Origin: Promicromonospora sukumoe
GTDB taxonomy: Bacteria > Actinomycetota > Actinomycetes > Actinomycetales > Cellulomonadaceae
NCBI RefSeq assembly: GCF_014137995.1
Contig: NZ_JACGWV010000003.1
Coordinates: forward strand, 806,001-870,000
DNA length: 64,000 bases
Direction of reading: 5' to 3'
Positions 26,848 to 34,893 of the stretch are shown here, one piece after another. The notes below the pieces were generated by a model that saw nothing but the letters and a program-made list of their open reading frames with translations, was not told the DNA's origin and did no database searches. Position numbers and translations under genes: made by a program. Positions within the stretch are counted from its first letter, which is position 1; each line of letters begins with the position of its first letter.

Positions 26848-26881
26848 GACGGCGGTTCCCTCTCTCGGGGGAGCCGCCGTC
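26848..26881 (+). terminator. Terminator-like hairpin after sucCD
   Basis: GACGGCGG (26848-26855) pairs with CCGCCGTC (26874-26881). The stem continues inward TTCCC/GGGGA with one G-T pair to a loop of about 8 nt. The position 12 bp after the sucD stop supports transcription termination. No long U-run follows. Confidence 0.7.
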
Positions 26882-26922
26882 GTCGTCCTGTCCGGCGGCA
26901 CGCAACCGAGCGGAGTGAGATC

Positions 26923-27240
26923 GTGAACGACGTCGAGATCGTGAACGACAGGGAGTCGATACTTCGGGTCCATCCGTTCTGGGGATCCCTCGTAGCTGCC
27001 GGAGCGGTGACGGTCCTCGGGATCGTGCTCCTGGTGCAGATGGGTTACAGCGCTGACGCGAGTGCTGAGAGCCTGCCCGAATGGCGATACCTCATCCCTT
27101 GGGCAGTTTTCGGCACCGGGGTGATCGGACTCGTTGCTCTGGGCGCGGCCGGGCCCGTTCTGCTGAAGCGACCGAGGGGCTCTTCGCAAAAGGGGCGTTC
27201 CTACACCAGTTCCCCCGGTGAACTCCATACCCGGCCGTAA
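26923..27240 (+). CDS. Small two-span membrane protein, unknown function
   Basis: The 105-residue product has two hydrophobic helices (about 25-46, GSLVAAGAVTVLGIVLLVQMG, and 62-88, LIPWAVFGTGVIGLVALGAAG) and a basic tail. No homology is recognised. The start region contains an exact 15-bp direct repeat (GAGATCGTGAACGAC twice), so GTG may be at 26923 or 26941. The first has GGAGTGAG at proper spacing. The gene's G+C is visibly lower than that of its neighbours. It may be a recently acquired or poorly conserved gene between sucCD and the DUF6350 gene. Confidence 0.55.
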   Translation: MNDVEIVNDRESILRVHPFWGSLVAAGAVTVLGIVLLVQMGYSADASAESLPEWRYLIPWAVFGTGVIGLVALGAAGPVLLKRPRGSSQKGRSYTSSPGELHTRP

Positions 27241-27252
27241 TATCTCCCGAAG

Positions 27253-27307
27253 TTCACCCGGGCCACGCCGAGGCAGGTCCCCGGGGTGACGCCGGGCCCC
27301 GGGTGAA
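27253..27307. repeat. TTCACCCGGG / CCCGGGTGAA inverted repeat
   Basis: TTCACCCGGG (27253-27262) and CCCGGGTGAA (27298-27307) form a perfect 10-bp inverted repeat across a 35-bp G+C-rich loop, ending 9 bp before the GTG of the DUF6350 gene. The motif matches the TCACCCG clusters near the polysaccharide genes. It could be a paired operator or an RNA stem at the translation start. Confidence 0.4.
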
Positions 27308-27316
27308 GATTGCCGG

Positions 27317-29044
27317 GTGAGCGCACCACCCCGCCCGAGCACGGCCACCCGTTCCGCCGGCACCCGCACGACCCGTCCGGCCGGCAACCGGCCGGCGGCC
27401 CGCCGCGGCCGCGTGGTCGAGCAGGAACCCGCCCCCGAGCAGGCGTCGTCCGCGCTCGCCCACGTCGTCGCCGGGGTGCTCGCGGCCGCCCAGGCGCTGG
27501 TCCTGTCGCTTGCCGTCGTGGTGCTCCCGGCGGTGGTGGCCTTCCTCGTGGGCAACGCCGCGCTCGCCGCCCCGTCCGACGCCGCGGACGGCGGCACCCA
27601 GGTCCGCTCCGCGATCGACGTCGCCGCGGGCCTCTGGCTGCTGGGTCACGGCGTCCCGCTGACCGCGGACGACGTGACGGTCACCCTCGCGCCGCTCGGC
27701 ATCGCTGCCCTGGCGCTGTTCACGACGTACGCCTGCGCCAAGCGGTTCGCCGCGGCCTCGGTCCGGGCCTGGGCGGCGGGCACCGTCACCTACGCCCTGG
27801 GCACGACGGCGGTCGCCGTCCTCGCGGGCAGCGCCCCCGGCTGGTCGCTGGCCCTGGCGCCGGTCGCGGGCCTGGTCATGGGCGGGCTCGGCACGGGCCT
27901 GGGTATCCTCGCGCGCCCGGACGCGCCGTCGGCCGCCGAGATCGGGGAGGGCGCGGAGACGCTGGCCCGCCGGCTCACCGGCGTCGACCTGGTCCCCGCG
28001 ACGCTGCGCCTCGGGCTGCGCGGCGGCGCCGTCGTCGTCGCGCTGCTCGTCGGCGGAGCCGCGCTGCTCGTGGCGGCGTGGGCGCTGGCGGGCCGGGCGA
28101 CGTCGTCGGACATCGTCACGTCCCTCGAACCCGGCTGGACCGGCGGCATCGTGTTCGCCGTGGCGCAGCTCGCGCTGCTGCCCAACCTGCTGCTCTGGGC
28201 GCTCGCCTGGCTCGCCGGGCCGGGCTTCGCCGTCGGCGAGGGGACGAGCTTCACGCCGTTCGGCACGGTCTCCGGGCCGCTGCCCGCCGTGCCGCTGCTC
28301 GGGTCGCTGCCGGGCGAGGACTGGGCCAACCCGGTCAGCGCCTGGTCGCCCGCGCTCGTCGTCGCGTGCGGCGTCGCCGCGGCCGTGTTCGCCTGGCGCC
28401 GGCTGGAGCCGTCGCTGGTGCGGTGGGCCGACGTCGGCTGGGTGCTCGGCGGGATCGTCCTCGTGCCGGGGGTGTTCGTGCTGCTCGGCCAGTGGGCCGC
28501 CGCGGGCGCGGTCGGCCCCGGGCGGCTGTCCGAGATCGGCGCCCAGCCCCTGGTGACCGCCGGGCTCGTCGCCGCCGAGGTGGGCGGGGGAGCGGCGGCC
28601 GTGCTGCTCGGCGCCAAGCTGGACGTGGTGGCGCGGCGCGGCGAGATCGGGGAGGACCTCGTGGCGTGGCTGCGGCGTCCTGGGGCTGTGGGTGGCGACG
28701 GTTCGGTGGGTGGTGACCGGGACGAAGCGGCTGGTGGCGCGGCTGATGGGGAGGTGCGCGACCTCGCGGCGGAGCTCGGGTTCGACGGCTCGCCCGCTTC
28801 GGACGGCGACGGCGACGACGGGGATGGGGGCGCGACGTCGGACGGCGATCCGGACCCGCGGGACGCCGTCGGCCCGGACGCGGGTTCGCCAGGTGAGGGC
28901 GCGGGTCCTGCCGGCGACTGGGCGCGGACCCAGGCGTACGCGGTCTCGGACCCGGACTCGGACCCGGGACCTGATCCCTGGCGAAAGCCGAGCGACGTCG
29001 GCGCCGACGCCGACGACGCACGCGGGACGGGCCCGGGAAAGTAG
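27317..29044 (+). CDS. DUF6350 (PerM-like) membrane protein
   Basis: This 575-residue protein has a charged N terminus (about 1-45), then 9-10 membrane spans to residue 440, and a long Asp/Gly/Pro-rich acidic cytoplasmic tail (about 450-575). Gene order after sucCD and before purN matches the actinobacterial DUF6350 family, whose mycobacterial member PerM supports cell division. Sequence features such as LWLLGHGVPLTADDVTVTLAPLG are typical of that family. The start is GTG 27317. The final TAG is also the first three bases of a TAGGCT box used by purN. Confidence 0.85.
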   Translation: MSAPPRPSTATRSAGTRTTRPAGNRPAARRGRVVEQEPAPEQASSALAHVVAGVLAAAQALVLSLAVVVLPAVVAFLVGNAALAAPSDAADGGTQVRSAIDVAAGLWLLGHGVPLTADDVTVTLAPLGIAALALFTTYACAKRFAAASVRAWAAGTVTYALGTTAVAVLAGSAPGWSLALAPVAGLVMGGLGTGLGILARPDAPSAAEIGEGAETLARRLTGVDLVPATLRLGLRGGAVVVALLVGGAALLVAAWALAGRATSSDIVTSLEPGWTGGIVFAVAQLALLPNLLLWALAWLAGPGFAVGEGTSFTPFGTVSGPLPAVPLLGSLPGEDWANPVSAWSPALVVACGVAAAVFAWRRLEPSLVRWADVGWVLGGIVLVPGVFVLLGQWAAAGAVGPGRLSEIGAQPLVTAGLVAAEVGGGAAAVLLGAKLDVVARRGEIGEDLVAWLRRPGAVGGDGSVGGDRDEAAGGAADGEVRDLAAELGFDGSPASDGDGDDGDGGATSDGDPDPRDAVGPDAGSPGEGAGPAGDWARTQAYAVSDPDSDPGPDPWRKPSDVGADADDARGTGPGK

Positions 29045-29054
29045 GCTGGGGCCC

Positions 29055-29699
29055 GTGCAGACGCCCTCCGGTCACCCCGTCGAGTCCACATCCGCCAAGC
29101 GCCTGGTGGTGCTCGCCTCGGGCGGCGGATCCAACCTCGCGGCACTCCTGGCCGCGCACGACGACGCCGCCTACGGCGCGCGCGTCGTCGGCCTCGTCAC
29201 CGACCGGCCGGCCGCGGGGGCGCTCGACCTCGCGCGCGACGCCGGGGTGGCGTCCGCCGTCGTCGCGCTGAAGGACTTCGACGACCGCGCGGCCTGGAAC
29301 GACGGCGTGCTCGAGGCGATCACGGTGTTCCAGCCCGACTACGTGATCCTGGCGGGGTTCATGCGCATCCTGGCGCCGGGCGTCGTCCGCAAGTTCGAGG
29401 GCCGGATGATCAACACGCACCCGGCGCTGCTGCCCAGCTTCCCCGGCGCGCACCCGGTGCGCGACACGCTCGCCCACGGGGTCAAGGTCACGGGCTGCAC
29501 GGTGCACCTGGTCGACGACGGCGTCGACACCGGCCCGATCGTCGCCCAGACCGCCGTGCCCGTGCTCGACACCGACGACGAGCCCACCCTGACCGAGCGG
29601 ATCAAGGTCGCCGAGCGCGCGCTGCTGGTCGAGACGGTCGGCCGCCTGGCCCGCGAGGGCCTCCACGTCACGGGCCGCAAGGCATCCATCGGCCACTGA
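29055..29699 (+). CDS. purN: Phosphoribosylglycinamide formyltransferase
   Basis: This 214-residue enzyme transfers a formyl group from 10-formyl-THF to GAR in step 3 of purine synthesis. The signs are the phosphate-binding ASGGGSNL near the start, the catalytic Asn/His in INTHPALLP, and catalytic Asp in HLVDDGVDTGPIV, with complete family length. The start is GTG 29055, which leaves about 16 extra residues before the first strand (KRLVVLASGGG). It lies 7 nt after TAGGCT, so a separate leaderless transcript is possible in addition to read-through from the DUF6350 gene. Confidence 0.96.
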   Translation: MQTPSGHPVESTSAKRLVVLASGGGSNLAALLAAHDDAAYGARVVGLVTDRPAAGALDLARDAGVASAVVALKDFDDRAAWNDGVLEAITVFQPDYVILAGFMRILAPGVVRKFEGRMINTHPALLPSFPGAHPVRDTLAHGVKVTGCTVHLVDDGVDTGPIVAQTAVPVLDTDDEPTLTERIKVAERALLVETVGRLAREGLHVTGRKASIGH

Positions 29700-29765
29700 C
29701 GAGGCCGCGGCGCCCGAGTCACGCGGCGTCATCAGGCGGACATTTCACCCGGTACGTTGTGCAGC

Positions 29766-31091
29766 GTGACTGGGGAGACGACGACGGCGGGTTCTGCCGA
29801 TCTTGAGAGTTCGGTGGTCGTGACGCCGGCTCTCGCGACCCCGGACCCGGGCACCCCCGAACCGCCCCTGCGGCGCAACACCGCCTATCTGCTGCTGACG
29901 ACCGGGCGGTTCGCGCAGGCGATCGGCGCCGGGGTCGGTACGTTCGCGATCCCGCTGCTGGCGTTCGAGGTCACGGGCTCGGTGGGGCAGGCGGGGCTGA
30001 TCAGCGGCATCGGCCAGGCGGGTGCGCTGCTGGCCACGCTCCCCGCGGGCGTCGTCGCGGACCGGGTCAACCGCCGCGCGCTCCTGGTGGTCGCCGCCGC
30101 GACGGGGACCGTCCTGTGGGCGACGGTCGTCGCGGCCGGGCTGGTGGGGACCCTCGGCGCGTGGCACCTGGCGGCGGTCCTGTTCGGGTCGTCGATGGTG
30201 AGCGCGTTCGTGAACCCGGCGTCGGGCGGCGCGCTGCGCGCCGTCGTCCCGCCCGCCCAGATGGCGAACGCGATGGCCGTGAACCAGGGGCGGATGGCGG
30301 CGGTCGCGCTGTTCGCGGGTCCCGTGGGCGGGTTCCTGTACGGCATGGCGCACGTGCTGCCGTTCGTGGCGTCCGTGCTGGGGCACCTGATCGAGGTCGT
30401 CGCCGTGTCGTTCGTGCGCAAGCCGCTCAACGGCGAGCGGACCCAGCGGAGCCACCCGCTCGCCGACCTCCGCGAGGGCCTGCGTTTCGTGGGCGCCGTG
30501 CCGCTGTTCCGCGCGGTGCTGGTGCTGATCACCCTGCTCAATCTCACCGCGATCGCCCTGGTCGTGGCCGTGAACCTGGAGCTGGTCCGCACCGGCACCG
30601 ACCCGCGGCTCATCGGCCTGGTCGACGCGTGCGCCGGCGTCAGCATGCTGGCCGGCGCGATCGTCGCCGGCCCGATCGTGCGGCGCACCCGCGTCGGCCG
30701 GCTCGGGCTGCTCGCGATCGGGACGCTCGCCGCGGCGCTGGTCGTCATGGCGCTGGCGCCGTCGTACTGGGTGTTCGTGTCGATGCTCGCGGTCGGCGTC
30801 TTCCTCTACCCGGCGCTCAACGCGGGCTTCACCGGCTACCTCACGGTGATCATCCCGGACCGCATGATGGGCCGCGCGACGTCGCTGCTCGGGCTGACCG
30901 GCCTCATCGCCGCGCCCACCGCGCCCGTGCTGGGCAGCGCGCTCCTGGAGGGCTGGGGCATCGGCGTCACGCTGTGGGTCATGGTCGGCGCCATGGTCGC
31001 CGTCCTCGTCGCGCTGGCGTGCACCCGCCCGCTGATGCGGATCGGGCGCCCCGGCACGTGGGCGGACGACGCGCTGGAGAGCGACTGCTGA
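29766..31091 (+). CDS. MFS exporter, EntS/tetV-like (paralogue 1)
   Basis: This 441-residue transporter of the MFS_3 type has 12 spans. It has the loop 2-3 signature LPAGVVADRVNRRALLVV and the domain linker SFVRKPLNGERTQR. It is clearly paralogous to the MFS at 31750 (both have SFVRKPLNG/SLVREPLNG and end GTWADDALE/DTWAADALE). The start is GTG 29766, 7 nt after TACGTT (leaderless). It converges on the ArsR gene with 6 bp between them. Likely role: proton-driven export of a drug or siderophore; the substrate is unknown. Confidence 0.9.
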   Translation: MTGETTTAGSADLESSVVVTPALATPDPGTPEPPLRRNTAYLLLTTGRFAQAIGAGVGTFAIPLLAFEVTGSVGQAGLISGIGQAGALLATLPAGVVADRVNRRALLVVAAATGTVLWATVVAAGLVGTLGAWHLAAVLFGSSMVSAFVNPASGGALRAVVPPAQMANAMAVNQGRMAAVALFAGPVGGFLYGMAHVLPFVASVLGHLIEVVAVSFVRKPLNGERTQRSHPLADLREGLRFVGAVPLFRAVLVLITLLNLTAIALVVAVNLELVRTGTDPRLIGLVDACAGVSMLAGAIVAGPIVRRTRVGRLGLLAIGTLAAALVVMALAPSYWVFVSMLAVGVFLYPALNAGFTGYLTVIIPDRMMGRATSLLGLTGLIAAPTAPVLGSALLEGWGIGVTLWVMVGAMVAVLVALACTRPLMRIGRPGTWADDALESDC

Positions 31092-31097
31092 GCCGGT

Positions 31098-31667
31098 TCA
31101 AGCCTCCGGTGGGGTGTCCACGGCGCGCGGGCCGATGGCGAAGAGGAGCTGGTAGTACCGGCGCCTCGGGTCGTCGGGATCGGCACGCTTGGCAGCGCTG
31201 GTGCGCTCCGACCACTTCTCCAGCACGGTCAGGACCTCGGCCGTCATCTCCTCGGCCTCCTCCCGGGTGAAGAACCCGGCCGACGCGACACCCTCGTGCA
31301 GGTCGTCTCGCGCGCCGGGTGCGTCCCGGTCGCGGAGGAACATGTCGCGCAGCCAGTGCAGGTACGGCTCGATGACGCGTTCGGCGCCCGCGATGTTGCG
31401 GTCGACGACGAACCGTTCCACGACGGGCCGCCACACCCGGTCCCGCTTGTCGCGGGCGAGCTCGGGCGCCTCCTCGATGAACCCGTGCCTCGCGAGCACC
31501 CGGAGGTGAAAGCTGATCGAGTTGGCCGGCTCGCCCAGCGACCGGGCGAGGTCGGCCGCCCGGGCGTGCTCGCGGACGTTGAGCTCGACCAGGATCCGCT
31601 GCCGGAGCGGGTGCGCCATGGCGCGCAGGGTCTCCGGGTCGGTGATCTGGAGGGGCTCCTTCGGCAT
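31098..31667 (-). CDS. ArsR-family winged-helix transcriptional regulator
   Basis: This 189-residue protein has the ArsR/HTH_20 wing-helix at residues about 7-70 (ETLRAMAHPLRQRILVELN... ADLARSLGEPANSISFHLRVLARHGFIEEA), followed by a longer C-terminal helical region instead of metal-binding cysteines. It therefore probably senses an organic ligand or works by dimer contacts, not metals. It lies between two paralogous MFS exporters and is divergent from the second, with a perfect inverted repeat in the shared promoter region. It should repress itself and the exporter; this is inferred from layout. Confidence 0.9.
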   Translation of the reverse strand: MPKEPLQITDPETLRAMAHPLRQRILVELNVREHARAADLARSLGEPANSISFHLRVLARHGFIEEAPELARDKRDRVWRPVVERFVVDRNIAGAERVIEPYLHWLRDMFLRDRDAPGARDDLHEGVASAGFFTREEAEEMTAEVLTVLEKWSERTSAAKRADPDDPRRRYYQLLFAIGPRAVDTPPEA

Positions 31668-31696
31668 GCCGTCAGGCTAGCAAGAGCGTGCATCTC

Positions 31697-31724
31697 GAAT
31701 TGCGCAAGATCCATTGCGCAATTC
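31697..31724. promoter_or_regulatory. Operator GAATTGCGCAA-N6-TTGCGCAATTC between ArsR and MFS genes
   Basis: A perfect 11-bp inverted repeat with 6-bp spacer. Each arm also contains the palindrome TTGCGCAA. A third partial site (AATTGCGGAA) follows at 31726-31735. It lies between the divergent starts at 31667 and 31750, the classic place for an autoregulated repressor. Confidence 0.75.
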
Positions 31725-31749
31725 AAATTGCGGAACTATGGTGTGCGGC

Positions 31750-33033
31750 ATGACGACGGACGAGGCCCGGATGCCGGGCGAGGTGCCCACCGAGACGGCG
31801 CCCAGCCTCTGGAAGAACCGCTCCTACCGCCTGCTCCTGACGGGCGCGACGGCCGAGGACGTGGGAGCCGCCGTCGGCGCCTTCGCAGTGCCGCTCGCCG
31901 CGTTCGCGATCACGGGGTCCGTGGTCCAGGCCGGGGTGATCTCGTTCGTCGGCCAGCTCGGGTCGGTGCTCATGACCCTCCCGGCCGGCGTGATCGTGGA
32001 CCGCGTGGACCGGCGTCGGCTCATCATGGCCGGCGGCGCGGTCGCGGCCCTCGCCTGGGCCACGGTCGTGGTCGCGGGGCTGGCGGACGGGCTCTCGATC
32101 ACCGCCCCGCACCTGGCAGCGGCCCTGTTCGTGTCGTCCGCCGTCGGCTCCCTGCTGGACCCTGCGGGCACGGCCGCGCTGCACGCCGTCGTCCGTACGG
32201 AGCACCTGGGCCAGGCGATGTCCGTGGCCCAGGGGCGCGACGCCGCGGCCGCCTTGCTCCAGGGCCCGCTCGGCGGGCTGCTCTACGGTATGAGCACGGT
32301 GCTGCCCTTCGTGGTCTCCGCGGCGGGCCGGCTCGTCGCCGTCGTCACCACCTCCCTGGTGCGCGAACCGCTCAACGGCGACCTCGGCGCCGCACGCGCC
32401 GAGCATCCGGTCGCCGCGCTCCGGGCCGGGCTCCGGTACGTGTTCGCCGTGCCCCTGCTGCGCGCCACGATCTGGCTGTTCATGCTGGTCAACGTGGTTC
32501 TGAACGGCATGATGGTCGCGATCAACCTGCACCTGGTCAGCACCGGCACGGCGCCCGCGCTCATCGGCCTGGTCAACACGGCGGTCGGCGTGGGTGTGCT
32601 GACGGGCTCGGTCCTCGCGGGCGCGCTCGTCCGGCGGGTGCGGGTGAGCGTCCTGACCGTGCTGGCGCTCGGCGTCTCCGGCGTCGCCGTCGTCGTGATG
32701 GCGCTGTTCCCCACGTACTGGGGGTTCGTCGCGGCGCTTACCGGGATGATGCTGTTCGCGCCCGCCCTCAACGCCGGGATGCTCTCGTACGTCACGGCCA
32801 TCACGCCGGGCCGGATGCAGGGCCGGATGGCCGCGACGCTGGGGCTGACAGGTTTGGTGGCCGGCCCGACGGCGCCGCTCGTCGGCAGCCTGCTCCTCGA
32901 CGGCGTCGGGATCAGCGCCGCGATGTGGTGCTTCGCCGCCGCGTGGACCGTGCTGTTCCTGGCGATGTTCCTGGTGCGCCCGCTGTGGCGGGTCGGCCTC
33001 CCGGACACCTGGGCGGCCGACGCGCTGGAGTAA
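31750..33033 (+). CDS. MFS exporter, EntS/tetV-like (paralogue 2)
   Basis: This 427-residue transporter has 12 predicted spans and the MFS signature LPAGVIVDRVDRRRLIM. It is paralogous to the exporter at 29766 along its whole length. The start may be ATG 31750 (MTTDEARMPG) or ATG 31738; both are in frame, and neither has a strong ribosome binding site. It is divergent from the ArsR gene and probably controlled by it. A 46-bp palindrome (family B) begins 7 bp after its stop. Substrate unknown. Confidence 0.9.
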   Translation: MTTDEARMPGEVPTETAPSLWKNRSYRLLLTGATAEDVGAAVGAFAVPLAAFAITGSVVQAGVISFVGQLGSVLMTLPAGVIVDRVDRRRLIMAGGAVAALAWATVVVAGLADGLSITAPHLAAALFVSSAVGSLLDPAGTAALHAVVRTEHLGQAMSVAQGRDAAAALLQGPLGGLLYGMSTVLPFVVSAAGRLVAVVTTSLVREPLNGDLGAARAEHPVAALRAGLRYVFAVPLLRATIWLFMLVNVVLNGMMVAINLHLVSTGTAPALIGLVNTAVGVGVLTGSVLAGALVRRVRVSVLTVLALGVSGVAVVVMALFPTYWGFVAALTGMMLFAPALNAGMLSYVTAITPGRMQGRMAATLGLTGLVAGPTAPLVGSLLLDGVGISAAMWCFAAAWTVLFLAMFLVRPLWRVGLPDTWAADALE

Positions 33034-33040
33034 CGCGGCC

Positions 33041-33086
33041 CGTGTCAGACGCTCAGGTCCCCCGGGGGGCCTGAGCGTCTGACACG
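33041..33086. repeat. Palindromic repeat family B, copy 1
   Basis: A 46-bp palindrome with arms CGTGTCAGACGCTCAGG (33041-33057) and its exact complement (33070-33086). The centre TCCCCCGGGGGG is also self-complementary except for one G-T pair. It starts 8 bp after an MFS stop, between convergent genes. Related copies: 49577-49626 and 55711-55758. Confidence 0.9.
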
Positions 33087-33121
33087 GAGGAAGGGGAAGG
33101 GAGGGGAGGGGAGGGGAGGGG
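33087..33121. repeat. Polypurine G-tract (possible G-quadruplex)
   Basis: 35 consecutive purines containing six runs of three or four G (GGGG AA GGGA GGGGA repeats), ending one base before the SDR stop codon complement (33122). It fits the G-quadruplex rule of four or more G3+ runs with short loops. It lies between convergent MFS and SDR genes, directly after palindrome B1. Confidence 0.7.
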
Positions 33122-34180
33122 TCAGACGGCGGACCAGCCGCCGTCCGCCGCGATGATCGCCCCGTTCAGGTTCACCGAGTCCTTCGACAGCAGGAACGTG
33201 ATGGTGGCGGCGAGCTCCTCGGCCATGGCGAGGCTGAGGATGTTGACCTGGTGGGGCCGCAGCACCGGGGCGCCGAACTCAGCCTGCCCGGGCACCGGGA
33301 TGCCCGTGGCGACGCCGCCGGGCGCGACGGCGTTGGTGCGGATGCCGTGCTTCGCGTACATCACGGCGCTCGACTTCGTCAGGCCCACGACCGCGTGCTT
33401 GGACGCCGTGTAGGCGACGCCGGCGGCCGAGCCGCGCAGCCCGGCCTCGGAGGCGACGTTCACGATGCGCCCCTCCTTCGCCGTCAGCATCCCGGGCACG
33501 ACGGCGCGGCTCAGCCGCATGGTGCCCTCCAGGTTCACGCGCAGCACCCGCTCCCACAGGGCGTCGCTCACCTCGTGCACCGCCGACATGTCGTCCATGA
33601 TCCCGGCGATGTTCGCGAGCGCGTCCACCCGCTCGCCGGCCGCGGCGGCGATGCGCTCGACGTCGTCCTGGCGCGAGATGTCGCCCGCCACGGGGATGAT
33701 CTGGGCCCCGGACGGCAGCCCGGTCAAGCCGGCGGCGACCTCGTCGAGCTTCTCGGCCGAGAGGTCGGCGGCGATCACGCGCCCGCCCTCACGGGCCACA
33801 CGGGAGGCGACGGCCCGGCCGATGCCGGAGGCCGCGCCGGTCACGACGACGGTCTGCCCGGCGAAGCGGCCCGGCGTGATCTGCTCGGCCCAGCCGGCCG
33901 CGGCGGGCTCGCCGCCCGCCGTCTCGCCGGCCGCAGCAGCCGCGTCGCCCGCCGCGGCCTCCTCGGGTGCCGCCTCCCAGTACGCCGCGACCAGGGCGTC
34001 GAGGGCCTCGGCGGGGAACTTGCCGCCGGACATCGCGACGAGCTGCTCCAGCGCCAGCCCGCGAGTGGGGGCCAGCGAGTCCGGCGTCGCGCCGCCCTGG
34101 GCGAGAAATGCGGTCAGGATCGGGCCACCGACGGGGTGGTCGAGCCAGTCGCCGACGGTCGATCGGGGGGTCAGTGCCAT
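33122..34180 (-). CDS. Short-chain dehydrogenase/reductase with N-terminal extension
   Basis: The 352-residue protein has a classical SDR core from about residue 108: cofactor loop TGAASGIG (114-121), a shortened NNAG-type NIAG, and the catalytic Ser with YTASK. It would oxidise or reduce an alcohol/ketone with NAD(P). The first 70 residues (STVGDWLDHPVGGPILTAF... MSGGKFPAEALDALVAAYWEA) form an additional helical unit linked by an Ala/Gly-rich stretch (about 71-97), not part of classical SDRs. It is divergent from the TetR gene across a palindromic operator, and probably acts with the KstD-like flavoprotein nearby on a steroid or cyclic ketone. Confidence 0.88.
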   Translation of the reverse strand: MALTPRSTVGDWLDHPVGGPILTAFLAQGGATPDSLAPTRGLALEQLVAMSGGKFPAEALDALVAAYWEAAPEEAAAGDAAAAAGETAGGEPAAAGWAEQITPGRFAGQTVVVTGAASGIGRAVASRVAREGGRVIAADLSAEKLDEVAAGLTGLPSGAQIIPVAGDISRQDDVERIAAAAGERVDALANIAGIMDDMSAVHEVSDALWERVLRVNLEGTMRLSRAVVPGMLTAKEGRIVNVASEAGLRGSAAGVAYTASKHAVVGLTKSSAVMYAKHGIRTNAVAPGGVATGIPVPGQAEFGAPVLRPHQVNILSLAMAEELAATITFLLSKDSVNLNGAIIAADGGWSAV

Positions 34181-34205
34181 GGTGCGCTCCTCGGACGGGG
34201 TGGAT

Positions 34206-34225
34206 ACCGGACAACACTGTCCGGT
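34206..34225. promoter_or_regulatory. TetR operator between the SDR and TetR genes
   Basis: ACCGGACAACACTGTCCGGT: 8-bp arms ACCGGACA/TGTCCGGT with 4-bp spacer. It lies just upstream of a TAGGAT -10 box (34228-34233), 6 nt before the tetR ATG, so binding would cover the -35/spacer region. An almost identical site occurs at 36577-36596. Confidence 0.8.
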
Positions 34226-34239
34226 TCTAGGATAGCCCC

Positions 34240-34878
34240 ATGACCGGCGTACTCCGCGACCCCCGCCCCGGTGCCCTTCCGCACGGCACCGCCGTCCCGC
34301 ACGGCACGACGCGCCGCGGCGGGGCGCCCAACCTCGGCCCCCGCGCCGCCGCGGGAAACCGCGCGGCGCTGCTGGCCGCGGCCCGCGAGATCTTCGGGTC
34401 CGGCGGGACGGACGCGCCGCTGAGCGCGGTCGCCAAGCGGGCCGGCGTCGGGCAGGGGAGCCTGTACCGGCACTTCCCGGACCGGCTGGACCTCGTGGTC
34501 GCGGTGTTCGAGGAGCAGGTCGTCGCCGTCGAGGAGCTTGCCGCAACCCCTGACGCCGACCTGGCCGACCTGCTCGGGCTGGTCACGCGGAACGCCGTCG
34601 ACTCGGTGGGCTTCGTGGACCTGGTGCGGTCGCGGGTGCCCGCGGACGAGCGGATCGTCGCCCTGGGCGAGCGGGTCGCCGCCGCCCTGGGTACCCGGTT
34701 GGCGGGCGCGACCGGTTCCGGTGACGTCCCCGCCGGGACGACGTCGGACGACCTGCTGCTCGCCGTCGCCATGATGGCCGGCGGCCTGTCGCAGGCCGAG
34801 GGCGAGGACCGCGTGCGCCGCGCGCGGCGCGCCTGGGAGCTGCTGGGCCTGGAGGTCCGCATCCCCGACGCCGCGTAG
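34240..34878 (+). CDS. TetR-family transcriptional regulator
   Basis: The 212-residue protein has a TetR N-terminal HTH at about 38-85 (NRAALLAAAREIFGSGGTDAPLSAVAKRAGVGQGSLYRHFPDRLDLVVAVFEE, in shortened description) and a helical ligand domain after it. An unusual basic, Pro/Gly-rich leader of about 35 residues precedes the HTH. The ATG lies 6 nt after TAGGAT, suggesting a leaderless transcript under the operator at 34206-34225. It likely represses itself, the divergent SDR and the KstD-like gene, which carries a matching operator. The ligand is unknown. Confidence 0.9.
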   Translation: MTGVLRDPRPGALPHGTAVPHGTTRRGGAPNLGPRAAAGNRAALLAAAREIFGSGGTDAPLSAVAKRAGVGQGSLYRHFPDRLDLVVAVFEEQVVAVEELAATPDADLADLLGLVTRNAVDSVGFVDLVRSRVPADERIVALGERVAAALGTRLAGATGSGDVPAGTTSDDLLLAVAMMAGGLSQAEGEDRVRRARRAWELLGLEVRIPDAA

Positions 34879-34893
34879 CACGCGGCCCGCGCC

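Noticed and set aside
33041..33086. Family B palindrome as terminal repeat of an insertion sequence
   Set aside because: No open frame lies between copies that could be a transposase, and copies are 6-16 kb apart with normal chromosomal genes between them.
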